Shown here: positions 47,374 through 56,536 of the stretch, piece after piece | How the letters are laid out: each line of letters starts with the position of its first letter | Position numbering within the stretch: position 1 is the stretch's first letter | NCBI GenBank assembly: GCA_903853895.1 | Contig: CAINUX010000120.1 | Coordinates: forward strand, 1 to 61,882 | Direction: 5' to 3' | From: an uncultured beta proteobacterium | GTDB taxonomy: Bacteria; Pseudomonadota; Gammaproteobacteria; Burkholderiales; Burkholderiaceae_C | DNA: 61,882 nucleotides | Notes under the pieces: model-generated | Told to the model about the DNA's origin: nothing | Seen by the model: only the letters and a program-made list of their open reading frames with translations | Databases searched by the model: none | Position numbers and translations under genes: made by a program

Positions 47374-47726
47374 ATTCCCTAGAATTTTTTAAACAGTATT
47401 GGCCGTTCATGGCCCTGGGGCTTTGGTTTGCGTACAAATGGTGGAACTCCAAGCGAGTCATTGCCATGCTGCCCGAGCTTAAGAAAAATGGTGCCGTGTT
47501 CGTCGACGTTCGATCGTCAGAGGAATTTGCATCCGGAAGTGCGCCAGGAACCATCAATATCCCCTTGGGGGAACTGGGCAGCAGGCTGAGTGAAATACCC
47601 AAAACGTCCCCGGTCGTTCTTTGCTGTGCCAGCGGAACGCGCAGTGGAATGGCCAAGCTTTTGTTAAGGAAGAACGGCTATTCGCAGGTGCACAACATTG
47701 GCACGTGGACCAAGTTCCTGGATTGA
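47370..47726 (+). CDS. Membrane-anchored rhodanese-domain protein
   Basis: Rhodaneses move sulfane sulfur between thiols. The 118-residue protein has one membrane helix near the N-terminus (about 10-24) and a single rhodanese domain with AVFVDVRSSEEFASGSAPG. The active-site loop is CCASGTRS, with C86 as the likely persulfide carrier. Its start overlaps the thioesterase stop (ATGA). It converges with cbbR. The membrane anchor and the CsoR-type operator ahead of the operon suggest a role in handling sulfide or persulfide. Confidence 0.9.
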   Translation: MNSLEFFKQYWPFMALGLWFAYKWWNSKRVIAMLPELKKNGAVFVDVRSSEEFASGSAPGTINIPLGELGSRLSEIPKTSPVVLCCASGTRSGMAKLLLRKNGYSQVHNIGTWTKFLD

Positions 47727-47747
47727 CCACGCCCGACTGCCTCCGCG

Positions 47748-48659
47748 CTAGCTCCACGAATCCATCAGCGCGCCGCCCTGCTCAATCAAAAACTCCTTGA
47801 AAGCGCGCGCGGCGGGTGAGAGCTTCTTGTGGCGCATATGGGTTACATACCAGTGTCCCATGGACGGCAGTCCTTCAATGTCTACCAGCGCAATGTGGCC
47901 GCTGGCCAGCTCATGGCGGACGGTGCGCAGGCTCAGAAAGCTCAGGCCCATGCCGGCCATCACGGCCTGCTTGATGGTTTCGTTGCTGGGCATTTCCATC
48001 ACCACGTTCAAGGGTGTTTTGTGTTCGGCAAACAGCCGCTCCATGGCTGCGCGCGTACCAGAGCCTTCCTCACGCACCACAAAGCGGTGCTCTCCCAGGG
48101 CTGAAAACGGAAGCTGTTTACGGCGCACCAGAGTGTGGTCCGGTGCGGCCACGATGGCCAGTGGATTGGTGGCGAACGGCGTGGCTTCGCAGTCCAGATT
48201 GGCGGGCGCGCGGCCCATGACCACCAGATCGGCCTCGTTACGCGCGAGCAGCCCCAGAATGTTTTCGCGGTTGTCGATCTTGAGCTGGATATCAATGCCC
48301 TGAAACAACTTGCCAAAGCGCACCAGCAGCATGGGGATGAAGTATTTGGCGGTGCTGACCACGGCCAGGTCAATTCGGCCCTTTTTCAAGCCCACATGCT
48401 CGGCCATCAGGGCTTCGAGGTCTTTGAGCTGACCCATGGCGGCAATGGCATAGGTCTGAAAGGCCTCGCCGGCGTGGGTCAGCCCAATGTTGCGGCCCAC
48501 CGGCTCGACCAACGGCACACCAAAAGCGTCCTCCAACTGGCGGATTTGCATGGACACCGCGGGTTGGGTCACAAACAGCCGTTCGGCCGCTTTGGAAACC
48601 GAACGCTGGCGCGCCACTTCCAGGAAGGTCTGGATTTGTTTCAAGGTGTAGGGGCGCAT
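47748..48659 (-). CDS. cbbR: LysR-type regulator CbbR
   Basis: CbbR activates the Calvin-cycle genes in response to metabolites such as RuBP or NADPH. The 303-residue protein has the LysR helix-turn-helix at 3-62 (LKQIQTFLEVARQRSVSKAA and TQPAVSMQIRQLE) and the effector domain from about 90. The ATG at 48659 (MRPYTL) has GGAGG six bases upstream, so the upstream ATGs were rejected. It is divergent from cbbY-E-F-P-T-Z-K-A, the classical cbbR position, and probably also controls cbbMQO. Confidence 0.93.
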   Translation of the reverse strand: MRPYTLKQIQTFLEVARQRSVSKAAERLFVTQPAVSMQIRQLEDAFGVPLVEPVGRNIGLTHAGEAFQTYAIAAMGQLKDLEALMAEHVGLKKGRIDLAVVSTAKYFIPMLLVRFGKLFQGIDIQLKIDNRENILGLLARNEADLVVMGRAPANLDCEATPFATNPLAIVAAPDHTLVRRKQLPFSALGEHRFVVREEGSGTRAAMERLFAEHKTPLNVVMEMPSNETIKQAVMAGMGLSFLSLRTVRHELASGHIALVDIEGLPSMGHWYVTHMRHKKLSPAARAFKEFLIEQGGALMDSWS

Positions 48660-48673
48660 CGGAGACCTCCATT

Positions 48674-48693
48674 TCATCAGATTAGTCTGATGA
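48674..48693. promoter_or_regulatory. Perfect inverted repeat, likely CbbR binding site
   Basis: Arms TCATCAGA and TCTGATGA, 8 bp each, around TTAG, in the cbbR-cbbY intergenic region 15 bp from the cbbR start. It contains the T-N11-A type symmetry expected for LysR-type regulators. A second TTA-TGGG-TTAA element lies nearer cbbY at 48719-48729. Confidence 0.6.
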
Positions 48694-48786
48694 GTTTTCA
48701 ATAAAACGTGATTGGAGTTTATGGGTTAAGGCGATTAAAGTAAATCATTCCTCACTGATATGAAGCCACTTTTTTAGACCAACCCC

Positions 48787-49518
48787 ATGTCCGCCACCAC
48801 ACTTCAAGCCCTGATCTTTGATGTCGATGGCACCCTGGCCGACACGGAAAGCGCGCACCTGGCTGCCTTCAACCACGCGTTCGCAGAAATGGGCATGGGA
48901 TGGGTGTGGGATGAGGCGCTGTACACCGAACTGCTCGATATTTCAGGTGGCAAAGAGCGCATCCTGCACTATTGGAAGACAACCCGCCCTGACATGCGTG
49001 AGGTCGGTGCCATGGCGCTAAACGACACGGTGAACCGGCTGCACGAGCTCAAAACCGCCGCCTATGAAGCAGCGGTGAATGATGGTGCCGTGAGCCTGCG
49101 CCCGGGTGTGCTTAGGCTGATGGACGAAGCGCTGACCCAGGGCTTGCAGCTGGCCATTGCCACTACCACCTCGCCGGTCAACATTGCCGCGCTGATGCGA
49201 CGGGCCATTGGAGCGGATTGGCGCCTGAACTTCACGGCCATAGGTGACGCGTCCACCGCGCCCATCAAAAAGCCGCACCCGCAGGTGTATCTGCAGATGC
49301 TGGCCGCACTTGAGCTCAAACCTAACGAGGGCATTGCGCTGGAAGACTCCAGCAACGGCCTGCGGGCCGCTACAGCAGCCGGGCTGGCTACCGTCATCAC
49401 CCCGACCACCTACACCGCACACCACGACTTTGCTGCCGCGATGCGGGTCGTGCCCGATTTGAGCCAGGTCAACCTGGCCCAGCTGCGCCAATGGCATGCT
49501 GAAAAACAAACCCATTGA
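48787..49518 (+). CDS. cbbY: HAD-family phosphatase CbbY
   Basis: CbbY dephosphorylates xylulose-1,5-bisphosphate, an inhibitory misfire product of RuBisCO. The 243-residue protein has the HAD nucleophile motif FDVDGTLAD (D12, D14), motif II IATTTSP, the lysine region [11 protein letters not shown] and motif [15 protein letters not shown]. It is the first gene of the plus-strand cbb operon, divergent from cbbR, and is followed within 10 bp by cbbE. Confidence 0.92.
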   Translation: MSATTLQALIFDVDGTLADTESAHLAAFNHAFAEMGMGWVWDEALYTELLDISGGKERILHYWKTTRPDMREVGAMALNDTVNRLHELKTAAYEAAVNDGAVSLRPGVLRLMDEALTQGLQLAIATTTSPVNIAALMRRAIGADWRLNFTAIGDASTAPIKKPHPQVYLQMLAALELKPNEGIALEDSSNGLRAATAAGLATVITPTTYTAHHDFAAAMRVVPDLSQVNLAQLRQWHAEKQTH

Positions 49519-49528
49519 AAGTCCACTC

Positions 49529-50248
49529 ATGACCCCAACCACCACAATCGGCGCCGCGCAAGCTCCGGTCCTCCGCCTGGCCCCCAGCATTCTGTCGGCC
49601 GACTTTGCCCGCCTGGGTGAAGAGGTCAGGGCCATTCAAACGGCCGGTGCGGATCTGGTGCACTTTGACGTGATGGACAACCACTACGTACCCAACCTGA
49701 CCATTGGCCCGCTGGTGTGCGAGGCCATCCGCCCGCACGTGACCATTCCCATCGATGTGCACCTGATGGTGGAGCCGGTGGATGCGCTGATCCCCCTGTT
49801 TGCCAAGGCCGGTGCCAATATCATCACCTTTCATCCCGAGGCATCGCGCCATGTGGACCGCACGCTGCAACTGATCAAGGAACACGGTTGCAAGGCCGGT
49901 CTGGTGCTGAACCCTGCCACGTCAGTGGACTGGCTGGACCACGTCATGGACAAGCTGGACATGATCCTGCTCATGAGTGTGAACCCGGGCTTTGGTGGGC
50001 AAAAATTCATTCCTTCCACGCTGGGCAAGTTACGCGCCGTGCGCCAACGCATAGACGCGCACCGTGCCGCTGGCGGCCAGCCCATCTGGTTGCAGGTGGA
50101 CGGCGGCGTCAAGGTCGACAACATCCGTGAGATCGTGCAGGCCGGGGCGGACACCTGCGTGGCGGGCAGCGCCGTGTTTGGCGCACCCGATGCCGACGGC
50201 GGCTACCGAACCGTGATGCAAGCACTGCGCAGTGCCGCAGCGCGTTGA
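49529..50248 (+). CDS. cbbE: Ribulose-phosphate 3-epimerase
   Basis: This enzyme interconverts ribulose-5-phosphate and xylulose-5-phosphate in the Calvin and pentose phosphate cycles. The 239-residue TIM barrel has [46 protein letters not shown] and VDGGVK, which cover the metal and phosphate sites. The ATG at 49529 was chosen; an in-frame ATG at 49496 would overlap cbbY by 23 bp. It lies between cbbY and cbbF. Confidence 0.95.
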   Translation: MTPTTTIGAAQAPVLRLAPSILSADFARLGEEVRAIQTAGADLVHFDVMDNHYVPNLTIGPLVCEAIRPHVTIPIDVHLMVEPVDALIPLFAKAGANIITFHPEASRHVDRTLQLIKEHGCKAGLVLNPATSVDWLDHVMDKLDMILLMSVNPGFGGQKFIPSTLGKLRAVRQRIDAHRAAGGQPIWLQVDGGVKVDNIREIVQAGADTCVAGSAVFGAPDADGGYRTVMQALRSAAAR

Positions 50249-50295
50249 TCCCTCTGCACGCACATCCGATTTCTTCATCTTCCTGAAAGCCCACC

Positions 50296-51399
50296 ATGAC
50301 AACCCGCCGCCGTTTTACGCTGACCCAATACCTGATCGAACAGCGTCGCCGCTTTCCGTCAGCCAGCGGTGACTTCAATGCCTTGCTGCTCGATGTGGCG
50401 CTGGCGTGTAAGGCCATTGCACGCTCGGTGGCGTTTGGCGAGCTGGGAAGCGTACTGGGCCACCCTACGCCCGAGGTCGCCACCAGTATCAACGTGCAGG
50501 GCGAGGTGCAAAAGAAGATGGACGTCATCAGCAACGAGTATTTCACGCAGATGACAGAGTGGGGCGGCCACCTTGCCGGCATGGCCTCGGAGGAGATGGA
50601 CGAGCCCTACCAGATTCCGGATACTCTGCAGCGTGGCAAGTACATGCTGGTGTTTGACCCACTGGACGGCTCCAGCAACATCGATGTTAATGTGACCGTT
50701 GGTAGCATTTTTAGTGTGCTGCGTGCACCGCAAGAGGTCATTGATAGCGGGCGTGATGTGGTCGCAGCTGATTTCTTCCAGAGCGGTACACAGCAGCTCG
50801 CGGCAGGCTATGCACTCTATGGCCCCACCACCATGCTGGTGCTCACGGTGGGCAACGGCGTGGCGGGCTTTACGCTGGACCCCAACCTGGGGCAGTTCAT
50901 GCTGACGCACCCGGATATTCAGGTTCCGACGGATACCAATGAGTTCGCCATCAATGCCTCCAACGCCCGCTTTTGGGAAGCCCCGGTCAAACGCTATGTG
51001 GACGAATGCCTGGCCGGCAAGCCAGGCCCCCGTGCCAAGGACTTCAACATGCGCTGGATCGCCAGTATGGTGGCAGAGGCCCATCGCATCCTGATGCGTG
51101 GTGGTGTGTTTTTGTACCCGCGCGACACCAAGGACACTACCAAGCCCGGGCGCTTGCGCCTGCTGTACGAAGCCAACCCGATTGGCATGCTCATGGAGCA
51201 AGCCGGCGGCCGCGCCTCCACGGGTGAGGTACCTATGCTGGGCGTGCAACCCACCAGCCTGCACCAGCGCATTGGTCTGGTGTTTGGCTCCAAGAACGAG
51301 GTGGAGCGCATTGAGCGCTACCACGCCGAGCCGATCAAACACGAACTGGACAATCCCTTGTTCACCGAGCGCAGCCTGTTTCGCGATTCACACTATTGA
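50296..51399 (+). CDS. cbbF: Fructose-1,6-bisphosphatase class I
   Basis: The enzyme releases phosphate from fructose-1,6-bisphosphate in the regenerative part of the Calvin cycle. The 367-residue protein has the metal site [12 protein letters not shown], the acidic EEMDEPY and the sugar-phosphate region [17 protein letters not shown]. The last codons and stop (CAC TAT TGA) coincide with the left end of an interspersed element, so the native C-terminus may have been altered by its insertion. Confidence 0.95.
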   Translation: MTTRRRFTLTQYLIEQRRRFPSASGDFNALLLDVALACKAIARSVAFGELGSVLGHPTPEVATSINVQGEVQKKMDVISNEYFTQMTEWGGHLAGMASEEMDEPYQIPDTLQRGKYMLVFDPLDGSSNIDVNVTVGSIFSVLRAPQEVIDSGRDVVAADFFQSGTQQLAAGYALYGPTTMLVLTVGNGVAGFTLDPNLGQFMLTHPDIQVPTDTNEFAINASNARFWEAPVKRYVDECLAGKPGPRAKDFNMRWIASMVAEAHRILMRGGVFLYPRDTKDTTKPGRLRLLYEANPIGMLMEQAGGRASTGEVPMLGVQPTSLHQRIGLVFGSKNEVERIERYHAEPIKHELDNPLFTERSLFRDSHY

Positions 51400-51440
51400 T
51401 TTGATAGCTGCGCATCCAATCAGTACGAGGGCTAGAGGCC
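51392..51440 (+). repeat. Interspersed ~50-bp element, copy 6, at the end of cbbF
   Basis: It runs from ACTATTGATTTGATAGC to TACGAGGGCTAGAGGCC. The stop codon of cbbF (51397-51399) lies inside its left arm. The remainder fills most of the cbbF-cbbP gap. Confidence 0.8.
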
Positions 51441-51486
51441 AATTAGGCCAATACCGCCAACAGATTTAAAACTTCAGGAGACACGC

Positions 51487-52365
51487 ATGTCTGCACGCCA
51501 TCCCATCATTGCCATTACCGGGTCCTCCGGCGCGGGCACTACGTCGGTCACCCGCACGTTCGAAAACATCTTCCGCCGCGAAGGCGTGAACGCAGCCGTC
51601 ATCGAGGGCGACAGCTTTCACCGCCATGACCGCGCCGAGATGAAGCTGCGCCTGGCCGAGGCCGAGAAAGTCGGCAACAAGAACTTCAGCCACTTCGGGC
51701 CGGAAAACAATATGTTCCCCGAACTCGAAGCCCTGTTTCGCGACTACGCCGCCACCGGCACTGGCCGGCGCCGCAAGTATTTGCACGACACCGAAGAGGC
51801 CGCGCCTTACAAGCAAAGCCCGGGTACCTTCACCCCATGGGAAGACGTGCCCGCCAACACCGACTTGCTGTTTTACGAAGGCTTGCACGGTGCGGTGGTC
51901 ACGCCCGAGGTGAACATCGCCCAGCACCCGGATCTGCTGGTAGGCGTGGTGCCGGTTATCAACCTGGAATGGATTCAAAAACTCTACCGCGACAAGAAGC
52001 AGCGTGGCTACAGCACCGAGGCGGTTACCGACACGATCCTGCGCCGCATGCCCGACTATGTGCATTACATCTGCCCGCAGTTCAACCACACGCACGTCAA
52101 CTTCCAGCGCGTGCCCATGGTGGACACGTCCAACCCCTTCATTGCCAGGGACATTCCCAGCGCCGACGAGAGCATGGTGGTGATTCGATTTGCCAACCCT
52201 AAGGGCATTGATTTTCAATACCTGCGCAGCATGATTGGTGACAGCTTCATGAGCCGCGCCAACACCATCGTGGTGCCAGGGGGCAAGATGGAACTGGCCA
52301 TGCAACTCATCTTTACGCCGTTCGTGTGGCGGATGATGGATAGACAGAAAAAAGCTTCGAACTAA
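51487..52365 (+). CDS. cbbP: Phosphoribulokinase
   Basis: PRK makes ribulose-1,5-bisphosphate from ribulose-5-phosphate and ATP, a step unique to the Calvin cycle. The 292-residue length and the loop GSSGAGTT near the N-terminus are those of the bacterial class I enzyme, in which threonine takes the place of the usual P-loop lysine. [20 protein letters not shown] and the basic segment RDKKQRGYS are also seen. TTCAGGAGA precedes the start. It lies between cbbF and cbbT. Confidence 0.97.
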   Translation: MSARHPIIAITGSSGAGTTSVTRTFENIFRREGVNAAVIEGDSFHRHDRAEMKLRLAEAEKVGNKNFSHFGPENNMFPELEALFRDYAATGTGRRRKYLHDTEEAAPYKQSPGTFTPWEDVPANTDLLFYEGLHGAVVTPEVNIAQHPDLLVGVVPVINLEWIQKLYRDKKQRGYSTEAVTDTILRRMPDYVHYICPQFNHTHVNFQRVPMVDTSNPFIARDIPSADESMVVIRFANPKGIDFQYLRSMIGDSFMSRANTIVVPGGKMELAMQLIFTPFVWRMMDRQKKASN

Positions 52366-52378
52366 GCGGAGACAAACG

Positions 52379-54478
52379 ATGACGCAACCTACTCCCGACA
52401 TGGCCAACCAGATGGCCAAGGCTATCCGATTCCTTGCCATCGATGCCGTCGAAAAAGCCAAGTCCGGCCACCCCGGTGCACCCATGGGCATGGCCGATAT
52501 TGCCGAGGTGCTTTGGAACCGGCACCTGAGCCACAACCCGGCCACTCCGTTGTGGCCCAACCGCGACCGCTTCGTGCTGTCCAACGGTCACGGTTCCATG
52601 CTGATTTACGCGCTTTTGCACCTGACCGGTTACGACCTGTCCATGGACGAGTTGAAGAAATTCCGCCAGTTGCACAGCAAGACCGCCGGCCACCCCGAGG
52701 TGGGCGTCACGCCGGGCGTGGAGACGACCACCGGCCCGCTGGGCCAGGGCCTGAGCAACGCGGTGGGCATGGCGCTGGCCGAGAAGCTGCTGGCCAGCGA
52801 ATTCAACCGCCCTGTGCACACCATCGTCGACCACTTCACCTATGTGTTCATGGGCGACGGCTGCCTGATGGAAGGCATCAGCCATGAAGTCTGCTCGCTG
52901 GCCGGCACGCTGCGCCTGTCCAAACTGGTGGCCTTCTATGACGACAACGGCATCTCGATCGACGGCCATGTGGAAGGCTGGTTCACCGACGACACGCCCA
53001 AGCGCTTTGAGGCCTATGGCTGGAACGTCATCCCCGCCGTCAACGGCCACGACCCCGAGGCTCTGGACGCCGCCGTGCGCGCTGCCAAGGCCCAGGGCTT
53101 GCTGCCGGATGGCAAGCCCACGCTGATCTGTTGCAAGACCGTGATTGGCATGGGCTCGCCCAACAAGGCCGGCACCCACGATGTGCACGGCGCAGCCTTG
53201 GGCGCCGCCGAGGTGGCCGCCACCCGCGAGGCGCTGGGCTGGGACCATGCGCCGTTCGAGATTCCGGCCGACATTGCGGCGGCCTGGAACGCCGTGGAGC
53301 GCGGCCAGGCGACCGAGCGCGCCTGGCGTGCCGGTTTTGAGGCCTACCGCACCCACTATCCCACGCAGGCAGCCGAGTTCGAGCGCCGCATGGCGGGCGA
53401 ACTGCTGCCGGCGTTTGCGCACCAGTTGCCCGAGGTGCTGGCGGGCATAGCCGGCAACGCCCAGCCGCACGCCACCCGCAAGGCCAGCCAGAATGCGCTG
53501 GACGTGCTGGCGCCCCTGGTGCCCGAGTTCTTTGGTGGCAGTGCCGACCTGACCGGCTCCAACCTGACCAACTTCAAGGGCTGCGTCAAGGCGGGTCGCG
53601 GCAGCGATGGGCAATTTGTGCCCGGCAACCACATGAGCTACGGCGTGCGCGAATTCGGCATGGCCGCCATCATGAACGGCATTGCGCTGCACGGTGGCTA
53701 CATCCCTTACGGTGGCACCTTCCTCACGTTCAGTGATTACAGCCGCAACGCCATTCGCATGGCCGCGCTGATGAAGCTGCGCGTCATCCACGTGTTCACC
53801 CATGACAGCATAGGCCTGGGCGAAGACGGTCCCACCCACCAGAGCGTGGAGCACATCCCGTCGTTGCGCATCATCCCGAATCTGGACGTGTGGCGCCCGG
53901 CTGATGGCCTGGAGACGGCCGTAGCCTGGGCCCATGCCATCGAGCGCGAGGACGGGCCCAGCGCGCTATGCCTGTCGCGCCAGAACCTGCCGCGCCTGAC
54001 CGGCGACGCCAGCACCGCGCTGACGATGGAGCAAAACATCCGCCGGGGCGGTTACGTGCTGTCGGACATGGAGGGTGCACAGGTCGCAATCGTGTCCACT
54101 GGTTCCGAGCTGGAGCTGGCCATGCAGGCGCAAGCGACGCTGGCGGTCGAAGGCATTGCCACCCGCGTCGTCTCCATGCCTTGTACCAATCTGTTTGACC
54201 GCCAGACCGACGCCTACCAGGAGGCCGTGCTGCCCTTGGCACTGCCCACGATCGCCATCGAGGCGGCCCATCCGGACTTCTGGCGCAAATACGTGGGCCG
54301 CACCGGCGTGGTGGTGGGTATCGCCAGCTTTGGCGAGTCGGCACCTGCCAAGGACCTGTATGCGCACTTTGGCATCACGTCCCAGCGGGTGGTGGATGCT
54401 GCGCGCACGCTGGCCCACCGTGCTGCCCACCGCAATGCAGTGGCCTTGCCCGACCAGATTGTGGTTGCCGCCAATTGA
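52379..54478 (+). CDS. cbbT: Transketolase
   Basis: Transketolase is a thiamine-diphosphate enzyme that moves two-carbon units among sugar phosphates. The 699-residue protein has [33 protein letters not shown], the cofactor-binding [13 protein letters not shown] with a downstream asparagine (DDNGISIDG), [15 protein letters not shown], and a C-terminal domain with [11 protein letters not shown]. It starts 13 bp after cbbP and ends just before cbbZ. Confidence 0.96.
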   Translation: MTQPTPDMANQMAKAIRFLAIDAVEKAKSGHPGAPMGMADIAEVLWNRHLSHNPATPLWPNRDRFVLSNGHGSMLIYALLHLTGYDLSMDELKKFRQLHSKTAGHPEVGVTPGVETTTGPLGQGLSNAVGMALAEKLLASEFNRPVHTIVDHFTYVFMGDGCLMEGISHEVCSLAGTLRLSKLVAFYDDNGISIDGHVEGWFTDDTPKRFEAYGWNVIPAVNGHDPEALDAAVRAAKAQGLLPDGKPTLICCKTVIGMGSPNKAGTHDVHGAALGAAEVAATREALGWDHAPFEIPADIAAAWNAVERGQATERAWRAGFEAYRTHYPTQAAEFERRMAGELLPAFAHQLPEVLAGIAGNAQPHATRKASQNALDVLAPLVPEFFGGSADLTGSNLTNFKGCVKAGRGSDGQFVPGNHMSYGVREFGMAAIMNGIALHGGYIPYGGTFLTFSDYSRNAIRMAALMKLRVIHVFTHDSIGLGEDGPTHQSVEHIPSLRIIPNLDVWRPADGLETAVAWAHAIEREDGPSALCLSRQNLPRLTGDASTALTMEQNIRRGGYVLSDMEGAQVAIVSTGSELELAMQAQATLAVEGIATRVVSMPCTNLFDRQTDAYQEAVLPLALPTIAIEAAHPDFWRKYVGRTGVVVGIASFGESAPAKDLYAHFGITSQRVVDAARTLAHRAAHRNAVALPDQIVVAAN

Positions 54479-54498
54479 ACACGCAGGGTTTCAGCACG

Positions 54499-55167
54499 AT
54501 GAATGCATTCGATCTGGTCATGTTTGACCTGGACGGCACGCTGGTGGAGACGGCGCCGGAAATCTTTGACGCGGTCAACGACACGTTGCGCTACTTTGCC
54601 TTGCCCGAAGTGACTCAGCAACAGGTCAACGACTGGATTGGCCACGGCACGCGGGAGCTGCTGATCCAGGCGCTGGCGTTCAGCGGCAAAGTGCCAGTCA
54701 GCACCGTGCGCGCCAGTGACAGCCTGGAGCTCAGCGTGTCCCGCTTTGACAAGCATTACCAGCAGCGCTGCGGCACTCGAAGCCAGCTCTACCCCCACGT
54801 GCGGGAGACGCTGGCGGCTCTGCGTAAACAGGGTGTGAAGCTGGCCGTGGTCACCAACAAGGAGGGCCGCTACACCACCACAGTGTTGGACGCCCACAGT
54901 CTGACGCCGTTGCTGGACGCCGTCGTGAGTGGCGACAGTTTCCCGGCCAAAAAGCCGGACCCGACAGGTGTGCAAAGCTGCCTGTGCCAGTTTGGCGTGT
55001 CACCTGAGCGCGCGCTGTTTGTGGGGGATTCCAGCATCGACGTGGCCACTGCGCGCAACGCCGGCGTGCGTGTCTGGATGCTGCCCTATGGCTACAACAT
55101 GGGCCAACCGATTGAAGCCTGTGCGCCGGATCGGGTCATTGCGGATTGCTCTGAGCTACTGAATTGA
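54499..55167 (+). CDS. cbbZ: Phosphoglycolate phosphatase
   Basis: This HAD enzyme removes phosphate from 2-phosphoglycolate, the product of the RuBisCO oxygenase reaction. The 222-residue protein has [10 protein letters not shown] (D10, D12), [18 protein letters not shown] and [15 protein letters not shown]. The ATG at 54499 was preferred to a TTG at 54475 that overlaps cbbT. Its final codons (CTA CTG AAT TGA) lie within a copy of the interspersed element, so its C-terminus was shaped by that element. Confidence 0.93.
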   Translation: MNAFDLVMFDLDGTLVETAPEIFDAVNDTLRYFALPEVTQQQVNDWIGHGTRELLIQALAFSGKVPVSTVRASDSLELSVSRFDKHYQQRCGTRSQLYPHVRETLAALRKQGVKLAVVTNKEGRYTTTVLDAHSLTPLLDAVVSGDSFPAKKPDPTGVQSCLCQFGVSPERALFVGDSSIDVATARNAGVRVWMLPYGYNMGQPIEACAPDRVIADCSELLN

Positions 55168-55203
55168 TAGCTATACAACCAATATTTACGAGGGCTAGAG
55201 CCC
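55155..55203 (+). repeat. Interspersed ~50-bp element, copy 7, at the end of cbbZ
   Basis: It runs from GCTACTGAATTGATAGC to TACGAGGGCTAGAGCCC. It supplies the last sense codons and the stop of cbbZ and occupies the gap before cbbK. Confidence 0.8.
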
Positions 55204-55213
55204 GTTTTTTACC

Positions 55214-55219
55214 AAGGAG
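55214..55219 (+). promoter_or_regulatory. Ribosome binding site deciding the cbbK start
   Basis: AAGGAG lies seven bases before the GTG at 55227. It rules out the earlier in-frame ATG at 55164, which would place the interspersed element inside the protein. Confidence 0.75.
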
Positions 55220-55226
55220 TTCTGCC

Positions 55227-56420
55227 GTGAAAGTCTTGCGCTTCGCCGATGTCATTGCCAGCGGTTTTGCTGAAAACAAACGCGTCTTCATCCGCGCTGA
55301 CCTCAACGTTCCACAAGACGCTGCGGGAAACATCACCGAAGACACCCGCATCCGCGCCAGCGTGCCGTGCATCCAAATGGCGCTAAACGCCGGTGCCGCG
55401 GTCCTGGTCACCAGCCACCTGGGCCGCCCCACAGAAGGCGCTTTCAAGTCCTCCGACAGCCTGGCCCCGGTAGCCAAGCGCCTGGGCGAATTGCTGGGCC
55501 GTGACGTGCCGCTGGTGGCACATTGGGTGGATGGGGTAACGGTCGCCCCCGGCCAGATCGTCATGCTGGAAAACTGCCGTGTCCACGTCGGCGAAAAGAA
55601 GAACGACCCGGCCCTGGCGCGCAAGCTCGCCGCCTTGTGCGACATCTTTGTGCACGATGCCTTTGGTACCGCCCACCGCGCCGAAGGTACCACCTACGGC
55701 ATCGCCCAGTACGCGCCGATTGCCTGTGCCGGCCCGCTGCTGGCAGCCGAGATAGACGCCATCAGCAAAGCCTTGGCCAGCCCAAAGCGCCCGCTCGTCG
55801 CCATCGTTGCCGGTTCCAAAGTCTCCAGCAAGCTGACCATCCTGCAAGCCCTGTCCAAGAACGTGGACCAGCTGATTGTGGGTGGCGGCATTGCCAACAC
55901 CTTCATGCTGGCCGCCGGGCTGAACATCGGCAAGAGCCTGGCCGAGCCCGGCCTGGTGGAGGACGCCAAAGCCGTGATCGCCGCCATGAAGGCTCGTGGA
56001 GCCGAAGTGCCCATTCCCACCGACGTAGTCACCGCTAAGACTTTCGCCGCCGATGCTGTGGCCACCATCAAGGCCGCGACCGATGTGGCTGACGACGACC
56101 TGATTCTGGACATTGGCCCCGAGACGGCGAAGCGCCTGGCCGCGCAGCTCAAGGCTGCGGGCACCATCGTGTGGAACGGCCCGGTGGGCGTGTTCGAGTT
56201 TGCCGCGTTCGAGAACGGCACCAAGGTGATCGCCAACGCCATTGCCGAATCGAGTGCCTTCAGCATTGCGGGCGGCGGGGACACGCTGGCCGCCATAGCC
56301 AAGTACGGCATTGAAAAACAGGTGGGCTACATCTCCACCGGCGGTGGGGCGTTCCTGGAGGTTCTGGAGGGCAAAACCCTGCCGGCCTTCGAGATCCTGC
56401 AAAAACGCGCTGCCGAGTGA
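55227..56420 (+). CDS. cbbK: Phosphoglycerate kinase (GTG start)
   Basis: PGK phosphorylates 3-phosphoglycerate to the 1,3-bisphosphate in CO2 fixation and works in reverse in glycolysis. The 397-residue protein has [11 protein letters not shown] near the N-terminus, [21 protein letters not shown] and, near the C-terminus, [15 protein letters not shown] and [10 protein letters not shown]. The GTG at 55227 has a strong AAGGAG and gives the normal family start. The order cbbZ-cbbK skips cbbG (glyceraldehyde-3-phosphate dehydrogenase), which often lies between them. Confidence 0.96.
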   Translation: MKVLRFADVIASGFAENKRVFIRADLNVPQDAAGNITEDTRIRASVPCIQMALNAGAAVLVTSHLGRPTEGAFKSSDSLAPVAKRLGELLGRDVPLVAHWVDGVTVAPGQIVMLENCRVHVGEKKNDPALARKLAALCDIFVHDAFGTAHRAEGTTYGIAQYAPIACAGPLLAAEIDAISKALASPKRPLVAIVAGSKVSSKLTILQALSKNVDQLIVGGGIANTFMLAAGLNIGKSLAEPGLVEDAKAVIAAMKARGAEVPIPTDVVTAKTFAADAVATIKAATDVADDDLILDIGPETAKRLAAQLKAAGTIVWNGPVGVFEFAAFENGTKVIANAIAESSAFSIAGGGDTLAAIAKYGIEKQVGYISTGGGAFLEVLEGKTLPAFEILQKRAAE

Positions 56421-56421
56421 T

Positions 56422-56472
56422 TTGCTACTAAAACGATAGCTATTCGCGCATATTTTGCGAGGGCTAGAGGCC
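56422..56472 (+). repeat. Interspersed ~50-bp element, copy 8
   Basis: It runs from TTGCTACTAAAACGATAGC to GCGAGGGCTAGAGGCCC and begins one base after the cbbK stop codon, within the cbbK-cbbA gap. Confidence 0.82.
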
Positions 56473-56536
56473 CATTTGATCAGTTGAGGACAGAGCTGAA
56501 GGTCTGTCTCGCAAAGTTTCACTATAAGGAGTTCCC

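Noticed and set aside
55164..55226. Longer N-terminus of cbbK that would translate part of the interspersed element
   Set aside because: AAGGAG seven bases before the GTG at 55227 gives the standard PGK start, and the upstream part has no family similarity.
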